Shown one piece after another: positions 1-11,900 of a stretch of 64,000 nt of DNA. The stretch's first letter is position 1. Each line of letters begins with the position of its first letter. Source of the DNA: Utricularia gibba (taxonomy: Eukaryota; Streptophyta; Magnoliopsida; Lamiales; Lentibulariaceae). The notes below the pieces were generated by a model that did not search any database, was not told the origin of the DNA, and was given only the letters and a program-made list of their open reading frames with translations. The position numbers and the translations under genes are program-made. Location of the stretch: positions 1,612,001-1,676,000 of the forward strand of contig NEEC01000015.1 in assembly GCA_002189035.1 (NCBI GenBank). The letters run 5' to 3'.

Positions 1-2203
1 GATGCAAACTGCTGTGGAGATGCAACCGTTGTGGATTTCAGAGTGACTCCTGCACCCAGTATTTCACCGAGTTTGCGCACCGGAAAGGGTCTTTGGACTT
101 CATTGCCAATAACTCCATCTGAGTGTGCACCAGGTCATGACATGCCCCTTCTGAGGCCTTCTAAATGCAAATGTTTTAAGTATCTTTCCGGTGCAAAATC
201 TTGTGCTACATCAAATGATGATCTGGCGGCTAGAATTCATCACGGTCTTGAGATAATTCATAGCCAGTGCCTCAATCCTTCTACAAGGAAATCAGCATTT
301 AGATTCACCTGCACTGATGCCGAAATCAAAGCAATTATCCCTGTAGTCAAAGTAGATGTTGGTGTTCAAGCTGCTCTTGGTGATCATGAGTCAAGTGACA
401 TGGATGAATTCGGATCCCTGTGTGGAAATTGCAAGAGTATGAAGTCCCAGAAGGACCTCAATACTGAGAATGGTGATGTTTGTCGAAGTATGCAGTTAGC
501 CCTCGAAGATGAGTCAAGTAAAACTCAAGTTCCTAAAGTACGTAAGCTGGTCTCGAGTATAGTCTTTGGAAGCCTCCTCTCTTATTCTTACACCCATAAT
601 TTCATGATTCATCTTTCAGGAAGTAGAAAAGGTCTTGGCTGGAGCGATTAGGAGAGAGATGTCACTTGAAGAGCTCTGCTCCAAACAAAGTTCTGAGATC
701 ATGCATCTCAACCGTTTGGTACGGAAAAAAAAGCTAAGCAAAATTCAGTTTTCATATTTTGTTAAAAGAATTAATGTGATCATTGGCTTTGAATTCAGAT
801 CCAGCAATATAAGCACGAGAGAGAGTGTAATGAAATCATTCGTCAGCTCCGTGATGACAAAATTGCTCGGCTTGAGAGCCTTATTGATGGAATATTGCCT
901 ACTGAAGATTTCATGGAGGAAGAAATGCGAAATCTTGCTCATGAACATAAGGTATCAGTCTTCCCATTTTCATAATAAATGGTTGAAATGGCTACTACTT
1001 CTGTGTACTATAATAAGGTATCATCCAACACTTGCAGATTCTGGTTGAAAAGTATGAAAACCATCCTGAATTAATGAGGACCAAGATTGAGTTAAAACGA
1101 GCTCAAGATGAAATTGAGAAGTATCAAAATTTTTTCGACTTCGGAGAAAGAGATGTTTTGCTGGAAGAAATACAAGACCTGAGAAATCAGCTCCAGATTT
1201 ATCTAGATTTGCCACTCAGGCAATCTAGAAGAGAAGCTCTTCCTCCATTTCTTCAGCCTGCTTCTTTATGTGAGCAACTTGATGCCCCAGGATCAACTTG
1301 CAGCATAGATAACATGCCTCATCAAGAAAGAATTCAATGGACTGAAATGGAGAGTAAATGGAATTCCCTTGTAGACGAGCTCAGAGCAGAAGTTGAGGCC
1401 AGCCGATCTATCGCTCAAAAGCAAATGGATGAGTTGGATATGGAGAAAAAATGTTCTGAGGAGCTCAAGGAAGCCATGACCATGGCAATGCAGGGTCATG
1501 CACGCATGCTTGAACAGTACGCCGACCTGGAAGAGAAGCACATCTTATTGCTTGCTAGGCATAGAAAGTTTCAAGACGGAGTCCATGATGTCAAGAAAGC
1601 AGCTGCAAAGGCTGGAGTAAGAGGTGCTGCATCAAAATTTATCAATGCACTTGCTGCAGAAATATCTTCCTTGAAAGTGGAAAGGGAAAAGGAGAGACGT
1701 TACTTGCGAGATGAAAACAAAGGGCTTCAGGAGCAGCTGCGGGACACCGCCGAAGCTGTTCAAGCTGCCGGCGAGTTATTGGTGCGGCTCAAGGAAACTG
1801 AGGAAGCTTTAGCGGCTGAACAGGTAAACTAACTCCTTACACATGACACAAACATCTATTTTAGGAGTCCAATTCTTTTACAGAGACATCATCTGAGAAC
1901 TAGAACCCTCTAGCGCTGACTAACTCTAATTATTTGTACATTTCTATTTAGATTCACTCATGTTCTAGTGTTCTCCATCGTGCAGAAACGGGTAAGGGTA
2001 GCTGAGCAGGAAACCGAAGATGCCTACAGAGAGCTAGACAAGCTGAACAAGTTGCTAGCAGCTCATCATGCACATGAAGAGGCATCCTACGGTGGCGAAG
2101 AAAGCAAGGAAGCAGCTGCATGGCAACAGGAATTTGCACCATCCTATGGCATGGAAGAAGAGCCCCCATCTGGTTCTCTGGGTACGACAGGTGCAACGTA
2201 TAA
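1..2203 (+). CDS. KIN12: Kinesin-12 family protein (PAKRP1/KIN-12A/B type), C-terminal part
   Basis: Kinesin of the phragmoplast midzone, needed for cell-plate formation. Only the coiled-coil tail is present; the motor domain lies upstream of the window. Exons: 1-537, 620-718, 799-951, 1038-1823, 1986-2203, all GT-AG with matching phase. About 600 residues are visible. The conserved tail block around 'QYKHEREC' and 'LLEEIQDL' plus long Glu/Lys/Leu coiled coils identify the KIN-12A/B branch. The last exon read naively runs to a stop at 2279. However, the family's C-terminal signature WFSGYDRCN followed by a stop sits at 2171-2203 one frame away, just after a run of five C at 2163-2167. I take 2203 as the real end and one missing C as the cause. 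KIN-12A and KIN-12B cannot be told apart without the motor. Confidence 0.9.
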
Positions 2204-2671
2204 TCAACAGTCAATGAAAGAGATTCACCATCTTCAAGGTGACATTTGTTCGTCTGGGTTTCTAAGGTTTCAAACTTAGAAACCCCCCTTCACACAATCC
2301 CTGGCATTAGGAACTGATGCTGGATCGAGGTGGGCCGCATTGATCCTTCTTTAGTTTTCAGTTCAATTGATCCTTCAACTTAACTTACTTGAATACATCT
2401 CGGCCCACCTTAGGAAGCTTGTCTGAGAGAGAGGCAAATGTTGATTCTGGAATCTTAGTTGCTTTTTTGTTTTGCTGATAAACAAAGTATCAATCCCATC
2501 AGAAGAATCTTGCTCAAATCGGGCAAGGGATTTCCCCTTACTTTCCAATCATGCCATCAAAACCAGACAAGAGAAACAAAACAAGAGGTACAATCTTCCA
2601 AAGCAATGCCTGGGAACATCAAGAGGTACAAAACTATTCCATCTCCAGTAGCCTAATCTCCCCTCTACCCC
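2204..2671. other. 3' UTR and intergenic spacer
   Basis: Holds the kinesin 3' untranslated region and the leader of the thaumatin-like gene. I see no further coding or RNA feature. Confidence 0.6.
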
Positions 2672-3745
2672 ATGGCCCATTTGAAGCACACCCTTTCAAG
2701 TCTCCTCTGCTTCTTCTCCTCCACAATCACATACTCATTTGGCTGCACATTCACCATCAGCAACAACTGCTCCTACACCATCTGGCCGGGGACACTAGCC
2801 GGTTCAGGAATGCCCCAGCTCTCCACGACCGGGTTCCGGCTCGACTCCCACCAAAGCATCACGATCCCGACGTTCCCCGGATGGTCGGGGCGCATCTGGG
2901 CGAGGACGGGCTGCAGTTTCGATGAAATGGGAGTCGGGACCTGCCAAACGGGGGACTGTGGAGGGAAGCTGGAATGTGGTGGCGCGGGCGCAACTCCACC
3001 AGCTTCTCTGTTTGAGATCACTCTGGGAAATGGAGATGGGAAAGATTTCTATGATGTAAGCTTCGTGGATGGATACAACATCCCTATAGTTGCGGTTCCG
3101 CAAGGATTCTTAGGAAGATGCAATGCCACCGGATGTGCTGTGGACATCAACATGGGTATGGAAATGTGCCATTCTGACACAGTTAATAGCATGGTATAAT
3201 CCTGAACCGGCCGACAGGTTGCCCGAAGGAGCTTCAGGTCGTGGGGAGCGACGGCGGAGAATCCGGCGGCGTCGTAGCTTGTAAGAGCGCGTGTGAAGCA
3301 TTCGGGCTGGATCAGTATTGCTGCAGCGGGGAGTTCGGCAACCCAACAACATGCAGACCCTCCTTCTATTCCGGGATTTTCAAGAGAGCTTGTCCGGCAG
3401 CCTACAGCTACGCGTTTGACGACGGAACGAGTACTTTCACCTGCAAGGCTTCTCGATACGCAATAGTCTTTTGCCCTGATGCCAGGTTAACCCCCTCTCC
3501 CTCCATGTTGTCTTCTTTTCCATGTCGAAAACTGTGCTTTTAAGAATGGCTGCTAACACTTGGGATGCAGGATGATGAGGATGGATGGCGGAACACCGGC
3601 TCCAAAGGTTGGGAAGATCGGAGATGCTCCTGCTGCTTCTTCTTCCTCGTCATCTTACACCAATAACATCCATTTTTCAAGCCAAGTGCCTCTCCTCCTA
3701 TTCACAACCCTTCTCTTTGCGTACTTGACACATTCATCGTCATAA
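2672..3745 (+). CDS. Thaumatin-like protein (PR-5 family) with GPI-type C-terminus
   Basis: Secreted thaumatin-fold protein; relatives act in defence or cell-wall glucan binding. Exons: 2672-3155, 3218-3485, 3571-3745; 308 residues. The product opens with a signal peptide of about 24 residues. The thaumatin start (CTFTISNNC) and the family signature GVGTCQTGDC follow at about residues 87-96, and the Cys-rich second half ends YAIVFCP. After the thaumatin fold comes a Ser-rich linker, then a hydrophobic tail with a short Ser-rich end, the pattern of a GPI-anchored or membrane-retained member. The first intron is only 62 nt. An unspliced reading stops at 3199 and would remove half the domain, so the splice is well supported by the restored 'GCPKELQ' block. 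The biological role is not determinable. Confidence 0.93.
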
Positions 3746-4430
3746 TTCTTATTTTCATTCCACACATTCTATTGAAAAGCATGTTCTTCAGAATTATCCA
3801 AGTTCCCATAAATTACCTTTGCAATGTGGGTTGAAAGAAATCCTCATCCACATGGTTTTTGTATAATATTGTTTGTTATTGTATTTAATTCTCACATATT
3901 TGATAATTAATAACTAATATTTATATCCAAGTAAATCTAACTTTGAAGTTAGCTCAATTATATTCAATAAAAGATATTATATAGTATTTTGTGTATGGGG
4001 CCTCACATTTAAAATGGGAGTAGAAATGACCATTAAAAAAAAACAGTTATCATTTATTCATTAAATATAAAAAAAATTTAATAAATTTTTAATAACTTTT
4101 TTAAATCGACAGGGGTATCTGTGTCGTAAGCGCGTGCGTTTGATGTCCCCAAATGGTCAACCACATCTTCGGTACTCACCGGTCACCCGCTCCAATAGAA
4201 ACGTGGTCAAATTCCCCCACGCGCAAGGCATGCATTGGCTACTTACTCCCAATCCCCAGAAATTAAAGTCAACGCCAATTAATATTACAAAGATAATTTT
4301 TTTATTACATATTAATCTATTTTTTTGCGACAGAAACTAACTCGAAATAACTTCATTTTTATTGTCTGTTAAAAGCAGAATAAGTTATACAGGTCTGGTA
4401 ATGATTTGGTGTTTTGAAATAACTTCATTC
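3746..4430. other. AT-rich intergenic spacer
   Basis: Convergent 3' regions of the thaumatin-like gene and the DUF599 gene. AT-rich with short A and T runs; no coding or structural feature recognised. Confidence 0.6.
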
Positions 4431-5331
4431 TTATTGTACAAGTCGAACTGGTGCAATGTAGCAACTACTACTCCGTAGAGAGTGAGTTAGTTGGGTGAAG
4501 GTACTACACAGCCGCAACGGCCGCCGGGATGCTACGGCGGTCCTCCCCGAGTGCACGGCGGCGAAATCAGAAGTGAAGTCTAGAAAGTACAAGACGACGA
4601 CCATCAGAAGGCAGCACAGAAGCATGTGAATCGCCCCAAAGGTCCAAAACAGCACCGGAAAGGAGAAGTACAGGGCCCTCAGCCCCAACGACCAGAAGTA
4701 GCTTCCTCTGCTCACGATCCCGGCGACATATTTCCAACTCACGCAGTCGGTGCGTTGCGGGGTGTCCATGTCGCTGGGAACGTTTATCAGCACGCTGGCG
4801 TGGCTGAAGTACCTGTTCCAGAGTTTTCTTCCTGAGTCATACCCCGACCAGGACGGACAAGAAAAGCAATGCAATGTTTACCTTATGGACTGCACGCTCA
4901 GCATGAAGGCCAGCAGGAAGCAGAGGAGGATCAGGAGGTACTTGATGGTGGCGGCTGGGCTTCGCTCCTGGCCGTTCCACACGATGACGGCGAGGCCAGC
5001 GCTGAGCATGATCATTGTAGACGCGATGAGGGTCGACGCCATTATGTTGTTCCGAAGGGTCTGCACCGCCAGGATCCCATTCTTCTTGTCCTACAAGGCA
5101 GGATCGGCATATATGCAATCAATGAGGGCCAGATATAATAATATATATGTAACTGTAAGCACCGGCTGACCTCCATCATGGACCTAACCCAGGCACGGCG
5201 GCTGATGGCGTTGATTCCGAGGACGGTGATGGTGGGCTGTAGATGATCCGATGGAGAAGCCAGAGATGATAAATCACCATGATGAGAATCCCAGCAGGCG
5301 CTAATGTGTAGTCCAGAATATCCATCTCCAT
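4431..5331 (-). CDS. DUF599 family membrane protein (frame broken by one base)
   Basis: Multi-pass membrane protein of plant family DUF599; function unknown. Exons in coding order: 5331-5171, 5090-4882, 4812-4431. About 250 residues if one base is added. The N-terminus has the family pattern DYTLAPAGIL...YHLWLLHRII. It continues as TVLGINA..RRAWVRSMME, then AVQTLRNNIMASTLIAST and YFSHASVLINVP, with four or so hydrophobic helices. The family frame changes between HRII and TVLGIN, near a GGG run at 5234-5236 (plus strand). Adding one G:C base there restores a continuous family-like frame. A TATAAA on the minus strand (5362-5367) lies about 30 bp before the ATG. It is either a mis-sequenced functional gene or a very young pseudogene; I favour the first. 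Confidence 0.82.
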
Positions 5332-5733
5332 TTGACTTCAACACCCTCGGTGGCACCCAAATTTATAGCAACCGCCCGAGGGCAACTCCGTCATTTCACG
5401 GGTCGACCCCCGTGTCCATTGTTCCAAATTAAGACACGCACAGCGACACGAGTGTCCGAATTTGTTCAAAATGAGATGCTGCTATAGGTCATATGTCATG
5501 ATTGGCACAAAACAATACAGCAAGCATCATGACTTCACAGCTCCACATCAAGTCACTGTTATTTGCTTGCCACAGTTGCAATATCCCAAAAGGGCTAACC
5601 ATGAAAAACAAACCCTACTAAAAACATGGATGGGAAGAACATATCTGCTGGACAAGAAGAATCCTTGATGCTGCAAAAAACCAATCAATCCCGTTTCCAA
5701 CAACCGGGGTGGGAATGGGATTCACCCGACTTT
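5332..5733. other. Spacer: DUF599 promoter and TMEM120 3' UTR
   Basis: Two minus-strand genes abut here. Apart from the probable TATA box at 5362-5367, nothing is recognised. Confidence 0.5.
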
Positions 5734-8223
5734 TTATTTAGCTGCGTTTGCTTGTTTTTCCTTCCGTACCTTCGCCTTAACTCTGCTCTTGGTAAGAAGA
5801 GTCTGCACTGTGTTTAAGAAGTTTCCAACGGCCATGACTATGAGGAGAACACCGGATGTTATCACCTACGCAGGCGTGCAAGAAAATGGGGATCAGATAT
5901 CAGAGTGCTCATCTGCCCACTTGAGCAGCACATGTTAACATTAAGAATGAAGTACCTGCCAATGTGAACTGATGCCGGCGATTGCAGGTTCCAGACCCGA
6001 ACTGATTCCAACAAATGCAGTTTTCAGAAACAATACCCCAACGAAGGCTTCAAAACCCTGAACATAGACCCACAACATTATACATCATTTTACACAAGGT
6101 GCGGCAATGGAATGAATATAAGATTCATGGAACAATGAGGGAGTCTTGAACGCGTCAACGGGTAAAATCTGTCACTATGAGGATAATGAAATTAGTGTGT
6201 ACCTGTAATATAAAAAGGATGGGACAAAGGAGCAGCAACTGACCCTCCACTCCTGCAGTTTCACCCCAAACCACATCCATTCGCCTTGCCTAGATTTAGA
6301 CAAGGGGAAAAAAGGGAAGAACTTGAATGCAAAATTACTCAAAAAAAATAATAATAAAGTGGCTTCAATTCCACGGCATGAAACCCCGTATAACGACATG
6401 CTTTTTAGCTAGAATATCACTGACAACTTAAAGATTCATCTCGAATGGATGATAGACAGGGACATAGCACAACGTAGAATGAACGGATAATGCAGCAGTT
6501 GCTGCCGGAGATCAAGTTATCACCTTGCCAAGGGTGATACGTGTATATAGTCTCTGTCTTTGGTACCTATTCTGAAGAAGCATTGCAACACCTTGCATTA
6601 CTGCCCATTTGAGAAACAAGTCAATCACCCCCTGTGACTATCATAAAAAGAATACATGGAACAAATGCAATTGTCAGAACTCTCCATAAATGCATGATAA
6701 TTGTGAACTGTTTTATGAAAAAGATACCTGCTTCCGAGAACAATCAGTTCCTGTCTCTATATCCCAAGTTAGGCTAATTAAAGCCATAGCCATGGCACCG
6801 TAGTGATGTTTAATCCACCTGCACAACAAATTTTATGCAAATTATTTGAGGTAGGAAATTGGGGATGTAAACTCCATTTTCATGGTAGCACATAATGTAT
6901 CCCCTTAATGCATATTAATTGAAATACACGACTCTTATAAAATGGAAAACTTTTCTCCTTAAGCATATCAAATGAATGTCAAATTACCAGGGACGAATAT
7001 CACTTCCATTAACCCTCAAGATGTTCTCTCGCAAAGCCAAACTAGTGTATAAACATAGAAGCCATGCCTTGAAGAAAAATAAACTCCTGTCAGTTAGTTT
7101 ATTCAGTGCCCGAAGAATGTAACAGTGTTAGAAGAAGCCTGACATTTAAATATGGCAAAGTACCTGATACAGCTGAACTGGCAAAGCGGGTAAACATCCA
7201 TTCCACGCCCAGGACTTTAACACAAGCAATAATGATGGAAGACAGAGGAACAAAAGTGCTGTTCTGTCCTGATGAGCACAATGAGCATTCAGAATGCAGC
7301 ATACAACAGATCCATAAACATTTTTTTAGATAGGCAATAACGATTGAAGATAGCATCAGAAGTGCTGTTCTGTCCTGATATAAGCTCATGACTGACTCTT
7401 CATCCAGCTCATTATACATACTTGACATGAGATTTCTTTCGAATATAATTTTTTAAATTTACCCAAAATTAGGCGAGACTTGCATCCCAGAAAGGTCCTT
7501 AATTACCCAATTTTCCATCAGCATAAGACTAATAAGCAGTAAAAATCATATGTCTCCTCAACAGATCCAGTAAGAAACCCAAAGGTAAATGGGAAATACA
7601 ATTTACATACAGATCATACCCTGAAGTCATTGTATTCTTGCTTAACCTTCAGCTGCACATCCTTACTATTCGCCTTAACGCTAATGGGCCCCAAAAACAT
7701 CCTCAAAAACCCCCCTGCAACCAGACACAGATTAAAAAAATCATCTTCCCAGACATCTCAAGCGCGATGAAATCGATTAAGAAAACCAACAGCAACATGA
7801 ACGAGTAGCAAACCACGAGATTTATTCGGAAGAAATGCTGCGGCATCCCCTTCACTAAGTATGTACTTGGCTCTCTTCAACTCCGCTTGCCACTTCGTTT
7901 CAAAAAAGAAATAAACATTTGAAAAAGACAAGCATAGAAGATGAATAAGGGAAGCTATAGCCGACGCATATCACTCGCATGCACGTATGCACACTCACAA
8001 AAAGACAGACGCTTACTTTCTCCGGGTTACTCGAGGCCCGGTGTTCAGCGAGAAGGGCGTTTATGCGAGAATCGAGAGTAGTAACGCGCTGGCGGAGCGC
8101 ATCTTCTTGGTGACGCGTGGTGGAGACGAGCGACGCCGCTGCCTCCTGCAAATCTCTCGCCTGCTCCAACAAACTTGAAACCTCCTCGTGCACAGCCTGC
8201 GATTCCTCCGGCGTATCACCCAT
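5734..8223 (-). CDS. TMEM120: TMEM120/TMPIT-like multi-pass membrane protein
   Basis: Plant homologue of animal TMEM120 (TMPIT), a six-helix ER or nuclear-envelope protein with a coiled-coil N-terminus. Exons in coding order: 8223-8017, 7892-7814, 7714-7620, 7268-7164, 7067-6988, 6818-6728, 6631-6524, 6289-6203, 6057-5956, 5865-5734. They give 361 residues with all phases consistent. Recognisable blocks: coiled coil at 1-69; AAFLPNKSRG then FLRMFLGPISVKANSKDVQL; NGCLPALPVQLYQ; RENILRVNGSDIRPWW; GVAMLLQNRYQRQRLY; KARRMDVVWGETAGVEGQ (as ARRMDVVWGETAGVEGQ); MAVGNFLNTVQTLLTKSR. The start at 8223 gives MGDTPEES. The intron upstream of the fourth exon carries a degraded partial copy of that exon, listed separately. 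Confidence 0.92.
7331..7380 (-). repeat. Decayed partial copy of TMEM120 exon 4
   Basis: About 50 bp in the intron between the third and fourth coding exons closely resembles the first half of exon 4 (7218-7270), including the 3' splice-site AG and the codons for DRTALL. Translated it reads DRTALLMLSSIVIAYLK against DRTALLFLCLPSLLLVLK in the real exon. It has no 3' half and no downstream donor, so it is a relic rather than a usable alternative exon. Confidence 0.75.
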
Positions 8224-8928
8224 CCAACCGCACAATCAAAACAATCGGAATCCCTTCTCCTTCCGCCAAAACCAAAATCTAAGACAATAATTACAATCCT
8301 CGAGAAGCGCGCGGTGGTGATGCTGGAGTGGAATCGAGGATCAAGTCTCGTGCAGAGGAGGATCAAGAGCTGCCCTCATCAAAGATGAGTGACGTACGCT
8401 AAGCCGATGCTCACCGGCAGAATAATACCACAGATAATTAAACTGAAATTCCGTTTCCGGCAGATTCAACTTCATTAATAAATTCATGATTTTTTTTTCT
8501 TGCCACTTTTGATTGGACAAACTGAATAGTGAATGCGGTAGTTTACTTTTATTAGGAATTAAATTATATATTAATTTAATATTATGAAAAATTAGTGAAT
8601 TTCATTTACAGTTTTTTAATAATTAATTACTTTTCTATTAAAATATTCAATTCTTGTCTTATCTCATCCAGATTTAATTTTATAATTGTCGATTAAAAAT
8701 CAATATTTTAAATCGGATTTAATTCATCTTCTGATTTATTAATAATTTAGGTTGAATCATTTTATAATATATTGAATAAATTTTAATATATTATAGAAAT
8801 AAAATAATTATTTAGTTTTAAAATTATTTACCAAAATATACTATCTTATTTTTAAAAACTAATTAAAAGATGATTATTTTTAATACACAATAACAACAGA
8901 ATAATTAATTTTCAAAATATCATATACA
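8224..8928. other. TMEM120 leader/promoter and AT-rich spacer
   Basis: The first 170 bp or so are GC-richer and probably the TMEM120 5' leader. From about 8430 to 8928 the sequence is strongly AT-rich and without a recognisable feature; the end overlaps the EMB1270 3' UTR. Confidence 0.5.
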
Positions 8929-11900
8929 CTACTTCCTCCCGAGCAGCATACCCCTTTTCCTGAGCTTATGGTGATGGCGCCTGGTGCGCTTCGCATGCTG
9001 CCTCGCTCCCGCCTCCCTCATCTTCGCCAGCTTCTGTTTCCGGCCGTCGATATCGGCGCGGATGGCCTTTTCTCGTCTGTCATCGGAGAGCAGCGCGAGT
9101 CTGGCGAACTTTCGAGGAGAGACTTGCCCCAATTGCTCATCTATGTCGTGGAAAGCAGGGGCCAGCCCTCGTCGAATGTAGCAGCCACTGATGAGCTGCA
9201 TTGAGTTGGTATCAGGGAGATTGGGGTTGTCTTTCAGCTCGAGGTCCAAGCAGAATGGGGAGTCTTTGAGCCATGATCTCAAGGAATGCGCTTTGGCAAC
9301 GAGAACTCCGGTCCTGGTTTTGCAAGGCAGAAATGGGGAACCCATCTCCCATAGGAACGCCTTGAGTGTTTTTTCTAGAGAAACTTTGTTGTACTCTGCT
9401 GCACCGGTGATGAGCACGACGGACTTTGGAGATTCAGGAATGCCTTGCAGGGATGCATCCTGTTCCAGACACACAAAATGTCTCCTTGAGTATGTTTACA
9501 GAAAAAGGGATATTCCATGATGAGGAAACAGAGAGATGATCATGGCCACCACACAGAAATTATCAACTACATTAGCCTAAAGAAAGTGAAACTGGAGACA
9601 CACAAGGCAACAAAGCTGCTTCGACTATTACCTAATCTTCTGGGAACATAAGGGTATCATTGTCACCACATGGAAAAAAATGGTGAGACAGAAAGTAGTG
9701 CCATGTTAGAAAAGATTCTGCGAACATGGCTGAGAAGCAACTGAGGAACTAGCATGAAAATCAAAAGTAAATACAGAAGCGGCAAAGGATAAGAAATAGT
9801 TTATTACAACTGAAATGGATCAAGGAATAAGAAAATAAAATTCACATAAACTTTTCAAAGCCATTATCTATTCTGAAGGTGATGCAACAAATATTCAACT
9901 GGAAATAAGTAAGAGAATAGAAAAGCAGATACTCACCTGCATGTGATCAAGCCATAAGGTCATGGCAGTAAGAGCTGCCCCAGCAGATAATTTTCTGAAG
10001 TCAGCCCCCCAATCCTTCTCAGCTACCCTGAGATGCAGACAATAAAATAAAGCAACGGCATAGCAAGCATTAAAAACTAGCAAATAAACGCATAAAATGA
10101 GTCACCATTCAGCCAGCATCGTAAAACCAAGAACCAAAGCTGGGAATCTGGGATTTTCCCTTTTAACGAGTCTCACCTTTTCTATTTTATGTTATCGAAT
10201 CACACAGAATATAAGAGTCACCGGAAACCAGATTTAGCACAGGATCATTATGCAGTCTCCTAGTCCATAGCAACCCAAAATGTTAAAAAAAAAAATCCAA
10301 AATTGGGAAATTGTTGAAAGTTCAGAGCAGGTTATATGGAGGGCGTTTGTAAGCAGAGTACAAATTTTGATGGCATATTTTAATAGCTGTATCGTGATCT
10401 TGGAGCATAAAAAGTCCATAAGAATGAAGTTTCTAACATAACTAAAGATATAATTTTGAAGCCACCTGAAAATATTACGATGATAAATGCCTCTCTTCAT
10501 TGCAAGCTGGAAAATCAAGGCAGCCGTTGCCCGGCGTTCATAAGCCCACAACATATCCTCCAATGCATTAACAAGGTTAAACGCTGCATAATCGTGTACC
10601 AGCAGCTCAAGTTCTTTCAGGACTACATCAATCTCCGCCAGCAGTGATGTTGAATTTTCCTTTAAAAGCCTGTAAAAAAAACATCTTCATAGTAAGAAAA
10701 AAAAAATAGAATCATCCTACAACGACTGGATAAATGTAATAATGTAGAAGAATCAATGCCTTAGAGGTATGTCAAAACCAGCATCTTCTATTGCAGTCAG
10801 CAGACGAGTCGAGTCATCTAAACTGTCGCATATACTTGCAGCCCTAATAAAACAAGTCCAAATTCTGTGGTCTGGATCCACCCCTCCTTTCTTCATCTCT
10901 GAAAGCTTTTGAATGCCATGTTCCAGGTCACCATTCTTCAGATAAGCATCAATAACTGAACTGTATTCTAGTGTACCAACACTTGTACCACTAGATTTTA
11001 AATTATCAAGAACTTTTTCAGCTTCTGCAGGATTCCCTGAGCTGGAATGCGAAGTCATCAGCAGGTACATAGTGGCAACACTGGGTTCAACTCCTGAATC
11101 TTTCATGGTTAGCAGTAATCCTTCTGCTTTGGAATGGTCTCCCGATCTTCTGTACATTTTCATCATCAAATGATAAAACGACCTATCTAACTGGTGACCT
11201 TCTGACTTCAAACAATCTAAAAGATCTTCGGCTTCTTCGACCATCAGCTTTTTACAATAAGCAGCTGTTAGACTTTTATATGTCTCCAAGCAAGGTTTCA
11301 TACCCAAACGCCTCATTTCCTGGAGCAATGAGGTGGCTTCATCAGGCCTACAGTCCCTACAATACATGATTATTAAGGTTCTGTATGTATTCTCATTAGG
11401 TTTAATTCCAGATTCTTTAAGGCTTTGGAAAACTTGAACTGTCTTTGTATAATCCTCGACTTGCGTATATAGCTTAAGCAAAAGGTTATATACAAAGAGA
11501 TCAGGCACAAAACCTTCTTCTTTCATCTCCTCAAACATTGCCTCAACATCTTTCACCTGTTTTGCTCTAGCCATCAAACTGAGAATCACCCGGTATAGAT
11601 GCATTGTTGGCAAATATCCAGCAGCCTTCATTCCTTGATATATTTTCTTAACTTCAACTACATTGCCAGATTCAGAAAATGCTTCTAGCATCAACACAAT
11701 AGAACTCTTACTAATTTTGAAACCCTTGTCTTGTAAATCCTGAATCACACCATGTAGTTCATCCAATCTTCCTGCAGTTATCAATGCTTTCAAGAGACCG
11801 TTGATGGAATCTACGGTTGGTGATGGTCCATCTCTCATCATTGTGGTAAAAGCAGCTCTTGCTTTCTCATAGCAACCGTTTGCTGCATAAGCCCCAATCA

